Positions 51,621 to 60,393 of a DNA stretch of 64,000 nucleotides are shown here, piece by piece. The position numbers were made by a program, and so were the translations under genes. The stretch comes from Atlantibacter subterraneus (GTDB lineage Bacteria; Pseudomonadota; Gammaproteobacteria; Enterobacterales; Enterobacteriaceae), in the NCBI RefSeq assembly GCF_027853245.1, contig NZ_JAPTZM010000012.1. One strand, written 5' to 3'. The notes beneath the pieces are model-generated. The model did no database searches and was not told where the DNA came from. It was given only the letters and a program-made list of their open reading frames with translations. Position 1 is the first letter of the stretch. Each line of letters starts with the position of its first letter.

Positions 51621-52862
51621 ATGAAATGGTTTAACACCCTGAGCCACAACCGCTGGCTGGAACAAGAAACTGACCGCATTTTCGATTTTGGCAAAAACGC
51701 TGCCGTACCGACCGGATTCGGCTGGCTGGGCAATAACGGCCAGGTGAAACCCGATATGGGCACGCATCTGTGGATCACCGCCCGTATGCTGCACGTCTAC
51801 TCCGTTGCCGCCTCAATGGGCCGCCCTGGCGCGTATCCGCTGGTTGAACATGGCATCAATGCGCTCAATGGCGCGCTGCGCGATAAGCAGCATGGCGGGT
51901 GGTATGCCTGCGTTAATGACAACGGCGTGGTCGACGCGTCCAAACAGGGCTACCAGCATTTCTTCGTGCTATTGGGAGCCGCCAGCGCGGTGACCACCGG
52001 CCATCCTGCGGCGCGCCCATTACTGGATGACGCTATCGAGGTGATCGAGAAATATTTCTGGAGCGAAAAGGAGCAAATGTGCCTTGAGTCCTGGGATGAG
52101 GCTTTCACCGAGACGGAAAATTACCGTGGCGGCAACGCCAATATGCACGCCGTGGAAGCGTTTCTTATCGTCTATGACGTAACCCACGATCGCAAATGGC
52201 TTGACCGCGCGCTACGAGTGGCCTCGGTGATTATTCATGACGTGGCGCGTAAGGGCGACTATCGCGTTAATGAACACTTTGACGCTAACTGGAACCCGAT
52301 CCGCGACTACAACAAAGAAAATCCGGCTCACCGCTTCCGTGCCTACGGCGGCACGCCTGGTCACTGGATCGAATGGGGCCGTTTAATGCTGCATCTGCGC
52401 GCCGCGCTGGAAGCGCGCTTTGAAACCCCGCCGGAGTGGCTGCTGGAAGACGCCAAAGGGCTGTTCCACGCCACCATCCGTGACGCCTGGGCTCCCGATG
52501 GCGCGGATGGCATCGTGTATACCGTCGACTGGGACGGCAAGCCTATTGTTCGCGAACGGGTACGCTGGCCGATTGTTGAAGCGATGGGCACCGCCTATGC
52601 GCTGTACACCGTAACCGGTGATGCGCAGTACGAAACCTGGTACCAGACATGGTGGGACTACTGCATCAAATACCTGATGGACTACGAAAATGGGTCATGG
52701 TGGCAGGAACTGGATACCAATAACCAGGTGACCACCAAAGTCTGGGACGGCAAGCAGGATATTTACCATCTGCTGCATTGCCTGGTGATCCCTCGTCTGC
52801 CGCTTGCCCCGGGGCTGGCTCCCGCCGTCGCCGCCGGTTTGCTGGATGTGAACGCAAAATAG
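51621..52862 (+). CDS. yihS: Sulfoquinovose isomerase
   Basis: Interconverts sulfoquinovose, 6-deoxy-6-sulfofructose and sulforhamnose; also acts slowly on mannose and fructose. 413 residues with the alpha6/alpha6 barrel of the N-acylglucosamine 2-epimerase family. His248 (GGTPGHWIEWGRL) and His383 (IYHLLHCLVIPR) are at the positions of the E. coli catalytic pair. HLWITARMLHVYSVA and NMHAVEAFLIVYDVT are further barrel-lining stretches. AAAGGACAGAGCA ribosome site. Confidence 0.96.
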   Translation: MKWFNTLSHNRWLEQETDRIFDFGKNAAVPTGFGWLGNNGQVKPDMGTHLWITARMLHVYSVAASMGRPGAYPLVEHGINALNGALRDKQHGGWYACVNDNGVVDASKQGYQHFFVLLGAASAVTTGHPAARPLLDDAIEVIEKYFWSEKEQMCLESWDEAFTETENYRGGNANMHAVEAFLIVYDVTHDRKWLDRALRVASVIIHDVARKGDYRVNEHFDANWNPIRDYNKENPAHRFRAYGGTPGHWIEWGRLMLHLRAALEARFETPPEWLLEDAKGLFHATIRDAWAPDGADGIVYTVDWDGKPIVRERVRWPIVEAMGTAYALYTVTGDAQYETWYQTWWDYCIKYLMDYENGSWWQELDTNNQVTTKVWDGKQDIYHLLHCLVIPRLPLAPGLAPAVAAGLLDVNAK

Positions 52863-52890
52863 CTCGGCCACGTGATTGAGGGAAGCCATC

Positions 52891-53727
52891 ATGCAAAAAA
52901 GCGGCAAAACGCTGGTACTGAACGCCGGCGAGTATCAGGCAAAGATCGTAACCGTCGGCGCGGGGATTGCTGAACTAACGCGCCGGGGGCGTCACCTGGT
53001 GATCCCCCACCATCCGGACGACATGCCGTTAGCGCATTTAGGGAAAGTGCTGGTTCCCTGGCCTAACCGCATCGCCAACGGCTGCTACCGGTACGACGGC
53101 GTGGAATACCAGCTGGCGATTAACGATCGCGCGTCACAATCCGCTATCCACGGCCTGCTGGCCTGGCGCGACTGGCAAATTTGTGACTGCTCGGAAACCG
53201 CCGTCACGCTGAGCGTATTTTTACCGCCGCATTATGGCTACCCCTTCATGCTGATGACGGAAATCCGCTACCAGCTGGACGCAGAGACCGGACTCTCCGC
53301 CTGCATCACAACCACCAATCCCGGAGATACCGCTGCGCCTTACGGCGCAGGGGTACATCCCTACTTAACCTGCAACCTGGCAAGCACCGATAGCTGTGAG
53401 TTAACGCTTCCGCTAACGGCTGATGTGCCGCCAGCACTGGATTACCGGAAATCTCGAAAAATCGGCCCTGCGCAAATCGATCACACCTTCAAAACCACGG
53501 GTGCCGAATGGGAAGTCCGACTGGTCAGCCAACAACAGCGGATGGCCGTCTGGCTACGTTCCGCTCAACCGTGGCTGCAAATCTATACCGCCGACAAGTT
53601 AAACCGTAAAGGGCTGGCTGCTGAACCCATGAGCTGCCCGCCGGATGCGTTTAATTCCGGCCTGGACGTGGTTTTGCTGGCACCGGGAGAGTCGCACCGG
53701 TTCAGTTTCACCCTTGGCGGCGAATAA
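52891..53727 (+). CDS. yihR: Sulfoquinovose mutarotase (aldose-1-epimerase family)
   Basis: Speeds alpha/beta interconversion of sulfoquinovose released by YihQ. 278 residues from the ATG at 52891, chosen because GAGGGA lies 8 bases before it; the TTG at 52876 overlaps that site. The galactose-mutarotase fold shows GKVLVPWPNRIANGCYRYDGVEYQL, IHGLLAWRDW (first His), APYGAGVHPYLTC (second His) and a late AAEPMSCPPDAFNSG. It lies between yihS and yihQ. Confidence 0.93.
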   Translation: MQKSGKTLVLNAGEYQAKIVTVGAGIAELTRRGRHLVIPHHPDDMPLAHLGKVLVPWPNRIANGCYRYDGVEYQLAINDRASQSAIHGLLAWRDWQICDCSETAVTLSVFLPPHYGYPFMLMTEIRYQLDAETGLSACITTTNPGDTAAPYGAGVHPYLTCNLASTDSCELTLPLTADVPPALDYRKSRKIGPAQIDHTFKTTGAEWEVRLVSQQQRMAVWLRSAQPWLQIYTADKLNRKGLAAEPMSCPPDAFNSGLDVVLLAPGESHRFSFTLGGE

Positions 53728-53754
53728 CCGACTTACCCTACACCAGAGGCAATA

Positions 53755-55791
53755 ATGAAATCACAACGCACCGACATTAAGGGTATTGAGCTTATTACGT
53801 CTGACGACGGTTTTACGCTTGCGTACCACTCACGGCTTATTTTACGTCACAGCTCGCAATCTCCTTGTTTATGGGTTGGCGCGGGCGAAGCGGATATCGA
53901 GATGTTCCGCGGCAACTTCAGCATTAAAGACAAGCTGAACGAAAAAGTGGCGCTTAACCAGGCGACGGTCGTTGCACAGCCGCAAGGCTGGGCGATCCGC
54001 TTTACGCGCGGCGACGCTGTCAGCGCAACGCTGCATATCGGTATCGACAGCCACCAGCGTTTGCTGCTCGAATTGAAAAACGACGCGCCCAGCCATAACC
54101 GTATCTGGCTCCGGCTGGCCGCGCAGCCCGAGGACCATATTTACGGGTGCGGCGAACAGTTCTCTTATTTCGATCTGCGCGGCAAACCCTTCCCGCTGTG
54201 GACCAGCGAACAGGGTGTGGGACGCAATAAACAGACGTATGTCACCTGGCTTGCCGACTGCAAAGAAAATGCGGGCGGCGACTATTACTGGACCTTCTTC
54301 CCGCAGCCAACGTTTGTCAGCACCCAGAAGTATTACTGCCACGTCGACAACAGCTGTTATATGAATTTCGACTTCAGCGCGCCGGAGTTTCACGAACTGG
54401 CATTCTGGGAAGATAACGCCACGCTGCGTTTCGAATGCGCGCCCACTTATGTTGATCTGCTTGAAAAACTCACCGGTCTGCTTGGCCGCCAGCCAGAACT
54501 TCCGGACTGGGTTTACGATGGCGTGACGCTCGGTATCCAGGGCGGGACCGAGGTTTGCCAGAAAAAGCTCGACGCGATGCGCAACGGCGGCGTCAAGGTT
54601 AACGGCATCTGGGCGCAGGACTGGTCCGGCATCCGCATGACCTCGTTTGGCAAGCGCGTGATGTGGAACTGGAAGTGGAGCAGCGAACTGTATCCGCAGC
54701 TTGATCAACGCATCCCGCAGTGGAAGCGCGAAGGCGTGCAGTTCCTCACCTATATCAATCCGTATGTCGCCAGCGATCGCGATTTGTGCGAAGAGGCGGC
54801 AAAACGCGGATATCTCACCAAAGACGTTAATGGCAAGGACTATCACGTTGAGTTCGGGGAGTTCTACGCGGGGGTTATCGATTTAACCAACCCCGCAGCC
54901 TGGGACTGGTACAAAGGCGTGATTAAACAAAACCTGATTGCGCTCGGCTGCGGCGGCTGGATGGCGGATTTTGGCGAATATCTTCCCACCGACACGGTAC
55001 TGCACAACGGCGTGAGCGCGGAAATCATGCATAACGCCTGGCCCGCCCTGTGGGCAAAGTGCAATTACGAAGCGTTGGAGGAAACCGGCAAACTCGGCGA
55101 AATCCTGTTCTTTATGCGCGCCGGTTATTCAGGTAGCCAGAAATACGCTCTGATGATGTGGGCGGGCGATCAGAACGTCGACTGGAGCCTGGATGACGGC
55201 CCGGCGTCGGTGATCCCGGCGGCGCTGTCGCTGGGGATGAGCGGCCACGGTTTGCACCACAGCGATATCGGCGGCTACACCACCCTGTTTGAGATGAAGC
55301 GCAGTAAAGAGCTGCTGCTGCGCTGGTGCGATTTCAGCGCATTCACCCCAATGATGCGTACCCATGAGGGCAACCGTCCGGGGGATAACTGGCAGTTCGA
55401 CAGTGATGCCGAAACTATCGCCCACTTCGCCCGCATGACTACCGTCTTTACCACTCTGAAGCCGTATATCAAAGATGCGGTAGCGCAGAATGCAAAATCG
55501 GGCCTGCCGGTAATGCGCCCACTGTTCCTGCACTATGAGGACGATGCGCATACCTACACGTTGAAATACCAGTATCTGTTTGGCCGCGATCTGCTGGTGG
55601 CCCCGGTGTATGAAGAAGGGCGCAGCGACTGGACGCTCTACCTGCCGGAAGATAACTGGATAAACGTCTGGACAGGCAAGCCGCATCGCGGCGGCGAAGT
55701 GACCGTTGATGCCCCGCTCGGCAAGCCGCCGGTGTTTTATCGCGCAGAGAGCCAATGGGCGCAATTATTCCAGACGCTGCAACGTCTCTGA
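53755..55791 (+). CDS. yihQ: Sulfoquinovosidase
   Basis: GH31 glycoside hydrolase that releases sulfoquinovose from sulfoquinovosyl glycerol and related plant sulfolipid fragments. 678 residues, exactly the E. coli length. The sulfonate-recognising residues Gln288, Arg301 and Trp304 lie in WAQDWSGIRMTSFGKRVMW. The nucleophile Asp405 is in GGWMADFGEYLP, and the acid/base Asp472 in MWAGDQNVDWSLDDG. All five agree with E. coli numbering, so the enzyme should be active. It is followed by a TSUP permease gene, not yihP as in E. coli K-12. Confidence 0.97.
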   Translation: MKSQRTDIKGIELITSDDGFTLAYHSRLILRHSSQSPCLWVGAGEADIEMFRGNFSIKDKLNEKVALNQATVVAQPQGWAIRFTRGDAVSATLHIGIDSHQRLLLELKNDAPSHNRIWLRLAAQPEDHIYGCGEQFSYFDLRGKPFPLWTSEQGVGRNKQTYVTWLADCKENAGGDYYWTFFPQPTFVSTQKYYCHVDNSCYMNFDFSAPEFHELAFWEDNATLRFECAPTYVDLLEKLTGLLGRQPELPDWVYDGVTLGIQGGTEVCQKKLDAMRNGGVKVNGIWAQDWSGIRMTSFGKRVMWNWKWSSELYPQLDQRIPQWKREGVQFLTYINPYVASDRDLCEEAAKRGYLTKDVNGKDYHVEFGEFYAGVIDLTNPAAWDWYKGVIKQNLIALGCGGWMADFGEYLPTDTVLHNGVSAEIMHNAWPALWAKCNYEALEETGKLGEILFFMRAGYSGSQKYALMMWAGDQNVDWSLDDGPASVIPAALSLGMSGHGLHHSDIGGYTTLFEMKRSKELLLRWCDFSAFTPMMRTHEGNRPGDNWQFDSDAETIAHFARMTTVFTTLKPYIKDAVAQNAKSGLPVMRPLFLHYEDDAHTYTLKYQYLFGRDLLVAPVYEEGRSDWTLYLPEDNWINVWTGKPHRGGEVTVDAPLGKPPVFYRAESQWAQLFQTLQRL

Positions 55792-55837
55792 GGCAATGGT
55801 CATTGTGCAGCAATAATAAATAGCTCAAGGAACGATT

Positions 55838-56725
55838 ATGGATTTTTTTACCCTGTTTACGCCTGACGGCATCCAGCTGGATACCGCCGCCATGCTGATC
55901 GTCATTGCAATTATGTTTTTATATACCTTTGTTGGCATATGCGCCGGTTTTGGCGGCGCATTAACGACGATGCCATTAATTACCTTATTACTGCCGTTAA
56001 AAATGGCGGCACCGATGTCGGTCATTGTCGGTACGGCAACCGCATTATATGCAACCTGGCTTTCACGCAAAGAGACCGACTGGAAATCTGCCATCGTTTT
56101 AATTCTGTTTTCGTTTGCCGGTATTCCTGTCGGGCTCTATGCGCTGGCCTATTTGCCAGACCATATTATGAAAACGGGGTTAGGCGCGTTTCTGATCCTG
56201 TATTCCTTTTACAGTCTGTTTATTCCTCGCCTGCCGGTCTACGACAAACCCTGGATCGCCATGCCGATGGGCGCTATTGCCGGGGCATTAGGATCGGCGT
56301 TTTCCACTAACGGGCCGCCGGTGGTGATCTACGGCATGCTGAGAAATCTTGGTCCGGCGGCGTTCCGCGGCACGCTGAATGCGTTCTTTACCGCCAATAA
56401 CATCGCGATTATCGGCGGCCTCGCCACCAGCGGTATTTTGACCGTTTCAACCGTTAAGCTGGTGATGTTCTGCATCCCAACCATGATATTGGGTTCGTTG
56501 GTGGGTCAGTATGTGCATAAGCGTATCTCAGTAAAAGTCTTCCGAATTATCGTCTTTTTATTATTAATCGCCTCCGGCGCGATGTTGATTAAAGGCGCAA
56601 CAGGAATATCGCCAGCCGCCGCATTAATACCCGTATTTGGACTGCTGATCGTATTGCAATTGTTATTCGGTAAAAAAATCGCCGCTATTCGTGAAGCCTG
56701 CGAGGCGGAAAAGATCACCCACTAA
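55838..56725 (+). CDS. TSUP (TauE/SafE) family permease in the sulfoquinovose operon
   Basis: 295 residues, about eight membrane helices. The two-repeat TSUP fold starts with MFLYTFVGICAGFGGALTTMPLITLLLP and repeats at GAIAGALGSAFSTNGPPVVIYGMLRN, the glycine- and proline-rich family motifs. TSUP proteins include TauE and SafE, exporters of sulfite and sulfoacetate. AAGGAACG ribosome site; 46 bases after yihQ and 29 before yihP, same strand. Absent from this place in E. coli K-12. An efflux role for DHPS, sulfolactate or sulfite fits the neighbours but is inference. Confidence 0.85.
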   Translation: MDFFTLFTPDGIQLDTAAMLIVIAIMFLYTFVGICAGFGGALTTMPLITLLLPLKMAAPMSVIVGTATALYATWLSRKETDWKSAIVLILFSFAGIPVGLYALAYLPDHIMKTGLGAFLILYSFYSLFIPRLPVYDKPWIAMPMGAIAGALGSAFSTNGPPVVIYGMLRNLGPAAFRGTLNAFFTANNIAIIGGLATSGILTVSTVKLVMFCIPTMILGSLVGQYVHKRISVKVFRIIVFLLLIASGAMLIKGATGISPAAALIPVFGLLIVLQLLFGKKIAAIREACEAEKITH

Positions 56726-56754
56726 TCTGCTTATTAAGCCAATGGAGAAGGTCT

Positions 56755-58131
56755 ATGGGTCAGGTAAGTCCGGAAAAATTGCGCCTGTCGCTGAAAGAAA
56801 AGATCGCCTATGGCATGGGCGATTTAGGTTCGAATATCTTGCTGGATATCGGCACACTTTATTTATTGAAGTTTTATACCGATATTTTGGGCCTGCCGGG
56901 CACCTATGGCGGGATTATCTTTTTAATTTCCAAATTTTTTACCGCCTTTACCGATATGGGAACGGGTATCATGCTCGACTCGCGGCGCAATATCGGCCCG
57001 AAAGGAAAATTCCGCCCCTTCGTGCTGTACGCCGCCTTCCCTGTGACCTTACTGGCTATCGCCAACTTTGTCGGCACGCCGTTTGAAGTGACCGGGAAAA
57101 CCGTGATGGCGACGGCGCTGTTCATGCTTTATGGCCTGTTCTTCAGCATGATGAACTGCTCCTATGGCGCAATGGTACCCGCTATCACCAAAAACCCCGA
57201 TGAGCGGGCTTCTCTGGCAGCCTGGCGTCAGGGTGGCGCAACGCTGGGTTTGCTGTTATGTACGGTGGGTTTTATCCCGGTGATGAATCTGGTCGAGGGG
57301 AATCCTCAGCTCGGCTATATCTTTGCCGCCACGCTGTTTTCTGTTTGCGGGCTGTTCTGTATGTGGCGCTGCTATGCAGGCGTTCAGGAGCGGTATATCG
57401 ACCCACAACCCGCTAACCCTGCGCATAAACCCGGTTTACTGCAGTCGTTTCGCGCCATTGCCGGGAACCGCCCGCTGTTTATTCTCTGCATCGCCAACCT
57501 GTGTACCCTCGGCGCGTTTAACGTCAAACTCGCCATTCAGGTTTACTACACCCAGTACGTGCTGAATGACCCGATTTTATTGTCATACATGGGGTTTTTC
57601 AGCATGGGCTGCATCTTCTTTGGCGTCTTGCTGATGCCTGCCGCCGTGCGCCGCTTTGGTAAGAAAAAGGTATATATCGGCGGCCTGCTCATTTGGGTCG
57701 CTGGCGATCTGCTCAACTACACCCTGGGCGGTGGTTCAGTGAGCTTTGTCGCGTTTTCCTGCCTGGCGTTCTTTGGCTCCGCCTTCGTTAACAGCCTCAA
57801 CTGGGCACTGGTTTCCGACACGGTCGAATACGGCGAGTGGCGCACCGGCGTGCGTTCTGAAGGCACGGTCTATACCGGTTTTACCTTCTTCAGAAAAGTC
57901 TCCCAGGCGCTGGCGGGTTTCTTCCCCGGCTGGATGCTGACGCAAATCGGTTATGTGCCTAACGTGGTGCAATCTGCCGGTACGGTTGAGGGCTTGCGGG
58001 AACTGATTTTTATCTGGCCCGCCGCGCTTGCCGTGGTCACGATTGTGGCGATGGGATGCTTCTATAACCTCAATGAAAAGCTGTATATCCGCATTGTAGA
58101 AGAGATCGAGATGCGTAAGCGTCCGGCGTGA
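56755..58131 (+). CDS. yihP: YihP, GPH-family sugar/sulfonate:cation symporter
   Basis: 458 residues with 12 membrane helices of the glycoside-pentoside-hexuronide family. The start LSLKEKIAYGMGDLGSNILLDIGTLYLLKFYTDILG and the SRRNIGPKGKFRPFVLYA loop are the family hallmarks. In E. coli YihO and YihP are assigned to sulfoquinovose uptake and DHPS export, mainly by inference. It is a tandem paralogue of yihO, 23 bases before that gene's start. Confidence 0.93.
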   Translation: MGQVSPEKLRLSLKEKIAYGMGDLGSNILLDIGTLYLLKFYTDILGLPGTYGGIIFLISKFFTAFTDMGTGIMLDSRRNIGPKGKFRPFVLYAAFPVTLLAIANFVGTPFEVTGKTVMATALFMLYGLFFSMMNCSYGAMVPAITKNPDERASLAAWRQGGATLGLLLCTVGFIPVMNLVEGNPQLGYIFAATLFSVCGLFCMWRCYAGVQERYIDPQPANPAHKPGLLQSFRAIAGNRPLFILCIANLCTLGAFNVKLAIQVYYTQYVLNDPILLSYMGFFSMGCIFFGVLLMPAAVRRFGKKKVYIGGLLIWVAGDLLNYTLGGGSVSFVAFSCLAFFGSAFVNSLNWALVSDTVEYGEWRTGVRSEGTVYTGFTFFRKVSQALAGFFPGWMLTQIGYVPNVVQSAGTVEGLRELIFIWPAALAVVTIVAMGCFYNLNEKLYIRIVEEIEMRKRPA

Positions 58132-58154
58132 AAACGACTGTAACGAGGATCGAC

Positions 58155-59579
58155 ATGAACACCAGCCCTGATCCGTTAACCCTCAAACTGAGCCTGCGAG
58201 AGAAATGCGCCTATGGAATGGGCGATGTCGGCTCAAACCTGATGTTGTCCATCGGTACGCTGTATCTTTTAAAGTTTTATACCGATGAGCTGGGCCTGCC
58301 CGCGTTTTACGGCGGCGTGATATTTCTGGTGGCGAAGTTCTTTACCGCGTTCACCGATATGCTAACCGGCGTGCTGCTGGACTCGCGCCGCACTATCGGC
58401 CCGAAGGGAAAATTCAGGCCCTTTATTCTGTATGCATCAATCCCGGTTGCACTGGTGGCCACAGCGCAGTTTATGACTAACGGTTTTGAGCTACCGGTAA
58501 AAACCGCCGTGGCAACGGTGCTGTTTATGCTGTTCGGCCTGTTCTACAGCCTGATGAATTGTTCCTACGGCGCAATGGTGCCTGCCATTACCAAAAACCC
58601 CAATGAACGCGCCCAGCTCGCCGCCTGGCGTCAGGGGGGTGCAACGGTCGGTTTATTGATTTGCACCGTTGGTTTTATGCCGATTCAGGCGATGTTTAAC
58701 GCCTGTTCATCATTAGGTTATCTGATGGCGGCCATGCTGTTTGTTACTGGTGGGCTTTGCTGCATCTGGTGGTGCTACAGCGGCGTTAAAGAGCGCTATG
58801 TGGAGGTCATGCCAGCTCATCATAAGCCGAGCATTTTAAAATCGTTTTGCGCGATCTTCCGTAACCCACCGCTGTTGGTGCTGTGTATCGCGAATCTGTG
58901 CACGCTGGCGGCCTTTAACATTAAGCTGGCGATTCAGGTTTATTACACCCAGTACGTACTCAACGATATCCACCTGCTGTCATGGATGGGATTTTTCAGT
59001 ATGGGCTGCATCCTGGTGGGGGTGCTGTTAGTCCCTACTGTGGTTAAACGCTTCGGCAAGAAGCAGGTCTACCTGGGTGGGTTAATCCTCTGGGCAGTAG
59101 GCGATGTGTTGAACTTTTGCTGGGGCAGCAGTTCGCTGATGTTTGTGTTGTTTTCCTGCATGGCATTCTTCGGCACCGCCTTTGTGAATAGCCTTAACTG
59201 GGCGTTGGTACCGGATACGGTGGAATACGGCGAATGGAAAACCGGTATTCGCGCCGAAGGTTCGGTTTATACCGGTTATACCTTTTCGCGAAAAATTTCC
59301 GCCGCGCTGGCTGGATTCCTGCCGGGCATTATGTTGACCCAGATCGGCTATATCCCGCATATCGCCCAGAGCGAGGCAACGCTGTTGGGTTTGCGTCAGC
59401 TTATTTTTCTCTGGCCCTGCAGTCTGGCGATTATCGCCGCAGTAACCATGGGGCTGTTTTATAAACTTAATGAACAACGTTTCGCTTTTATTATTGAGGA
59501 GCTTGGAAAACGCAAAAAACATTTATCCCCTGAACCTGAAATGAAGAAAGAAAATAAAGCGTCAGCCGTCACTTTATAA
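58155..59579 (+). CDS. yihO: YihO, GPH-family sulfoquinovose symporter
   Basis: 474 residues, 12 helices. The ATG at 58155 follows GAGGATCGAC and gives MNTSPDPLTLKLSLREKCAYGMGDVGSNLML, matching E. coli YihO (MSNHDPLTLKLSLREKCAYG). The 58128 frame start overlaps the yihP stop and lacks a ribosome site. DSRRTIGPKGKFRPFILYA and YTQYVLNDIHLLSWMGFFSMGCI are shared with YihP. Probably imports sulfoquinovose or its glycerol glycoside. Confidence 0.93.
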   Translation: MNTSPDPLTLKLSLREKCAYGMGDVGSNLMLSIGTLYLLKFYTDELGLPAFYGGVIFLVAKFFTAFTDMLTGVLLDSRRTIGPKGKFRPFILYASIPVALVATAQFMTNGFELPVKTAVATVLFMLFGLFYSLMNCSYGAMVPAITKNPNERAQLAAWRQGGATVGLLICTVGFMPIQAMFNACSSLGYLMAAMLFVTGGLCCIWWCYSGVKERYVEVMPAHHKPSILKSFCAIFRNPPLLVLCIANLCTLAAFNIKLAIQVYYTQYVLNDIHLLSWMGFFSMGCILVGVLLVPTVVKRFGKKQVYLGGLILWAVGDVLNFCWGSSSLMFVLFSCMAFFGTAFVNSLNWALVPDTVEYGEWKTGIRAEGSVYTGYTFSRKISAALAGFLPGIMLTQIGYIPHIAQSEATLLGLRQLIFLWPCSLAIIAAVTMGLFYKLNEQRFAFIIEELGKRKKHLSPEPEMKKENKASAVTL

Positions 59580-59603
59580 CTAAAAACCTGGCCGTGATAC
59601 GTT

Positions 59604-59635
59604 GCCTTCGTGCCTCGCACAAGGGCGGCTTTTCT
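59604..59635 (+). terminator. Weak terminator-like hairpin between yihO and ompL
   Basis: A bulged stem around GTGC ctc GCAC, extended by CCTT/AAGG, is followed by CTTTTCT. It lies just before the ompL ribosome site. It could lower read-through into ompL. Confidence 0.45.
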
Positions 59636-59658
59636 GTACTTGATACATGGAAAAAATA

Positions 59659-60345
59659 ATGAAAAAACTTCTCACAGCAGCGTTGGTGTTGTCCGTTTCC
59701 AGCCCGGTTTTTGCCGGAGCCTATGTAGAAACCCGTGAAGCCTATAACACCGCTTCCGATCTGCACGAGGTCATTCTCAGGGCTGGTTATAACTTTGATA
59801 TGGGTGCAGGCATTATGGCAACAAATGCCTATAACATCGGCAGATGGGATGAAATTAAGCACAGCTATAATGAAATCGAAGGCTGGTATCCACTTTTCAG
59901 GCCCACTGATAAATTAACCTTTCAACCTGGCGGATTAATTAATGACAACAAGGATGGTTCCGGCGGCGCAGTTTATTTAGATACCAATTACAAATTTACT
60001 CCGTGGTTTAATCTGACCTTTCGCTACCGTTATAACCACAATAATTATGATACCCCTAACCTTAACGGCGATATGAATAAAAATGATACCCACGAGTTTG
60101 CCAACTACTGGAATTTTAAAGTCACCGACCAGTTCACCTGGATCTTTGAGCCCCATTTTTTTCAGCGTGTAAACGACTACCACAGCAAAAATGGTAAAGA
60201 CCATCACTGGGAAATTACTAATGGATTTCGATACAAAGTCGACCAACATTGGTTGCCGTATCTGGAATTGCAGTGGCTGGACCGGTGGAATGCGTATAAC
60301 AAGGAGCAGTACCGTATACGGGTAGGGTTGCGGTATTCGTTTTAA
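59659..60345 (+). CDS. ompL: KdgM-family outer-membrane porin OmpL
   Basis: 228 residues from the ATG at 59659. Signal peptide MKKLLTAALVLSVSSPVFA, cut before GAYVETREAY. The mature 12-strand barrel ends in the outer-membrane signature VGLRYSF with terminal Phe. The KdgM family takes acidic oligosaccharides through the outer membrane; in the yih cluster OmpL is proposed to admit sulfoquinovosides. The ATG at 59647 (MEKI) is less likely because it would put Glu before the signal peptide. E. coli OmpL is 230 residues and close in sequence. Confidence 0.92.
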   Translation: MKKLLTAALVLSVSSPVFAGAYVETREAYNTASDLHEVILRAGYNFDMGAGIMATNAYNIGRWDEIKHSYNEIEGWYPLFRPTDKLTFQPGGLINDNKDGSGGAVYLDTNYKFTPWFNLTFRYRYNHNNYDTPNLNGDMNKNDTHEFANYWNFKVTDQFTWIFEPHFFQRVNDYHSKNGKDHHWEITNGFRYKVDQHWLPYLELQWLDRWNAYNKEQYRIRVGLRYSF

Positions 60346-60374
60346 AAAAAAGCCGCTGAAATTCAGCGGCTTTT
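60346..60374. terminator. Bidirectional terminator between ompL and typA
   Basis: A 10-11 base stem (AAAGCCGCTGAA / TTCAGCGGCTTT) with a short AT centre and flanking A and T runs directly follows the ompL stop and precedes the end of typA. Confidence 0.9.
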
Positions 60375-60393
60375 TCGCATCACTCAAACAATC

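Noticed and set aside
50862..51794. 310-codon frame antisense to yihT and the start of yihS
   Set aside because: Spans two well-supported genes; composition-driven shadow.
53869..54846. 325-codon frame antisense to yihQ
   Set aside because: Inside a gene whose five catalytic residues are all placed; no domain in the antisense product.
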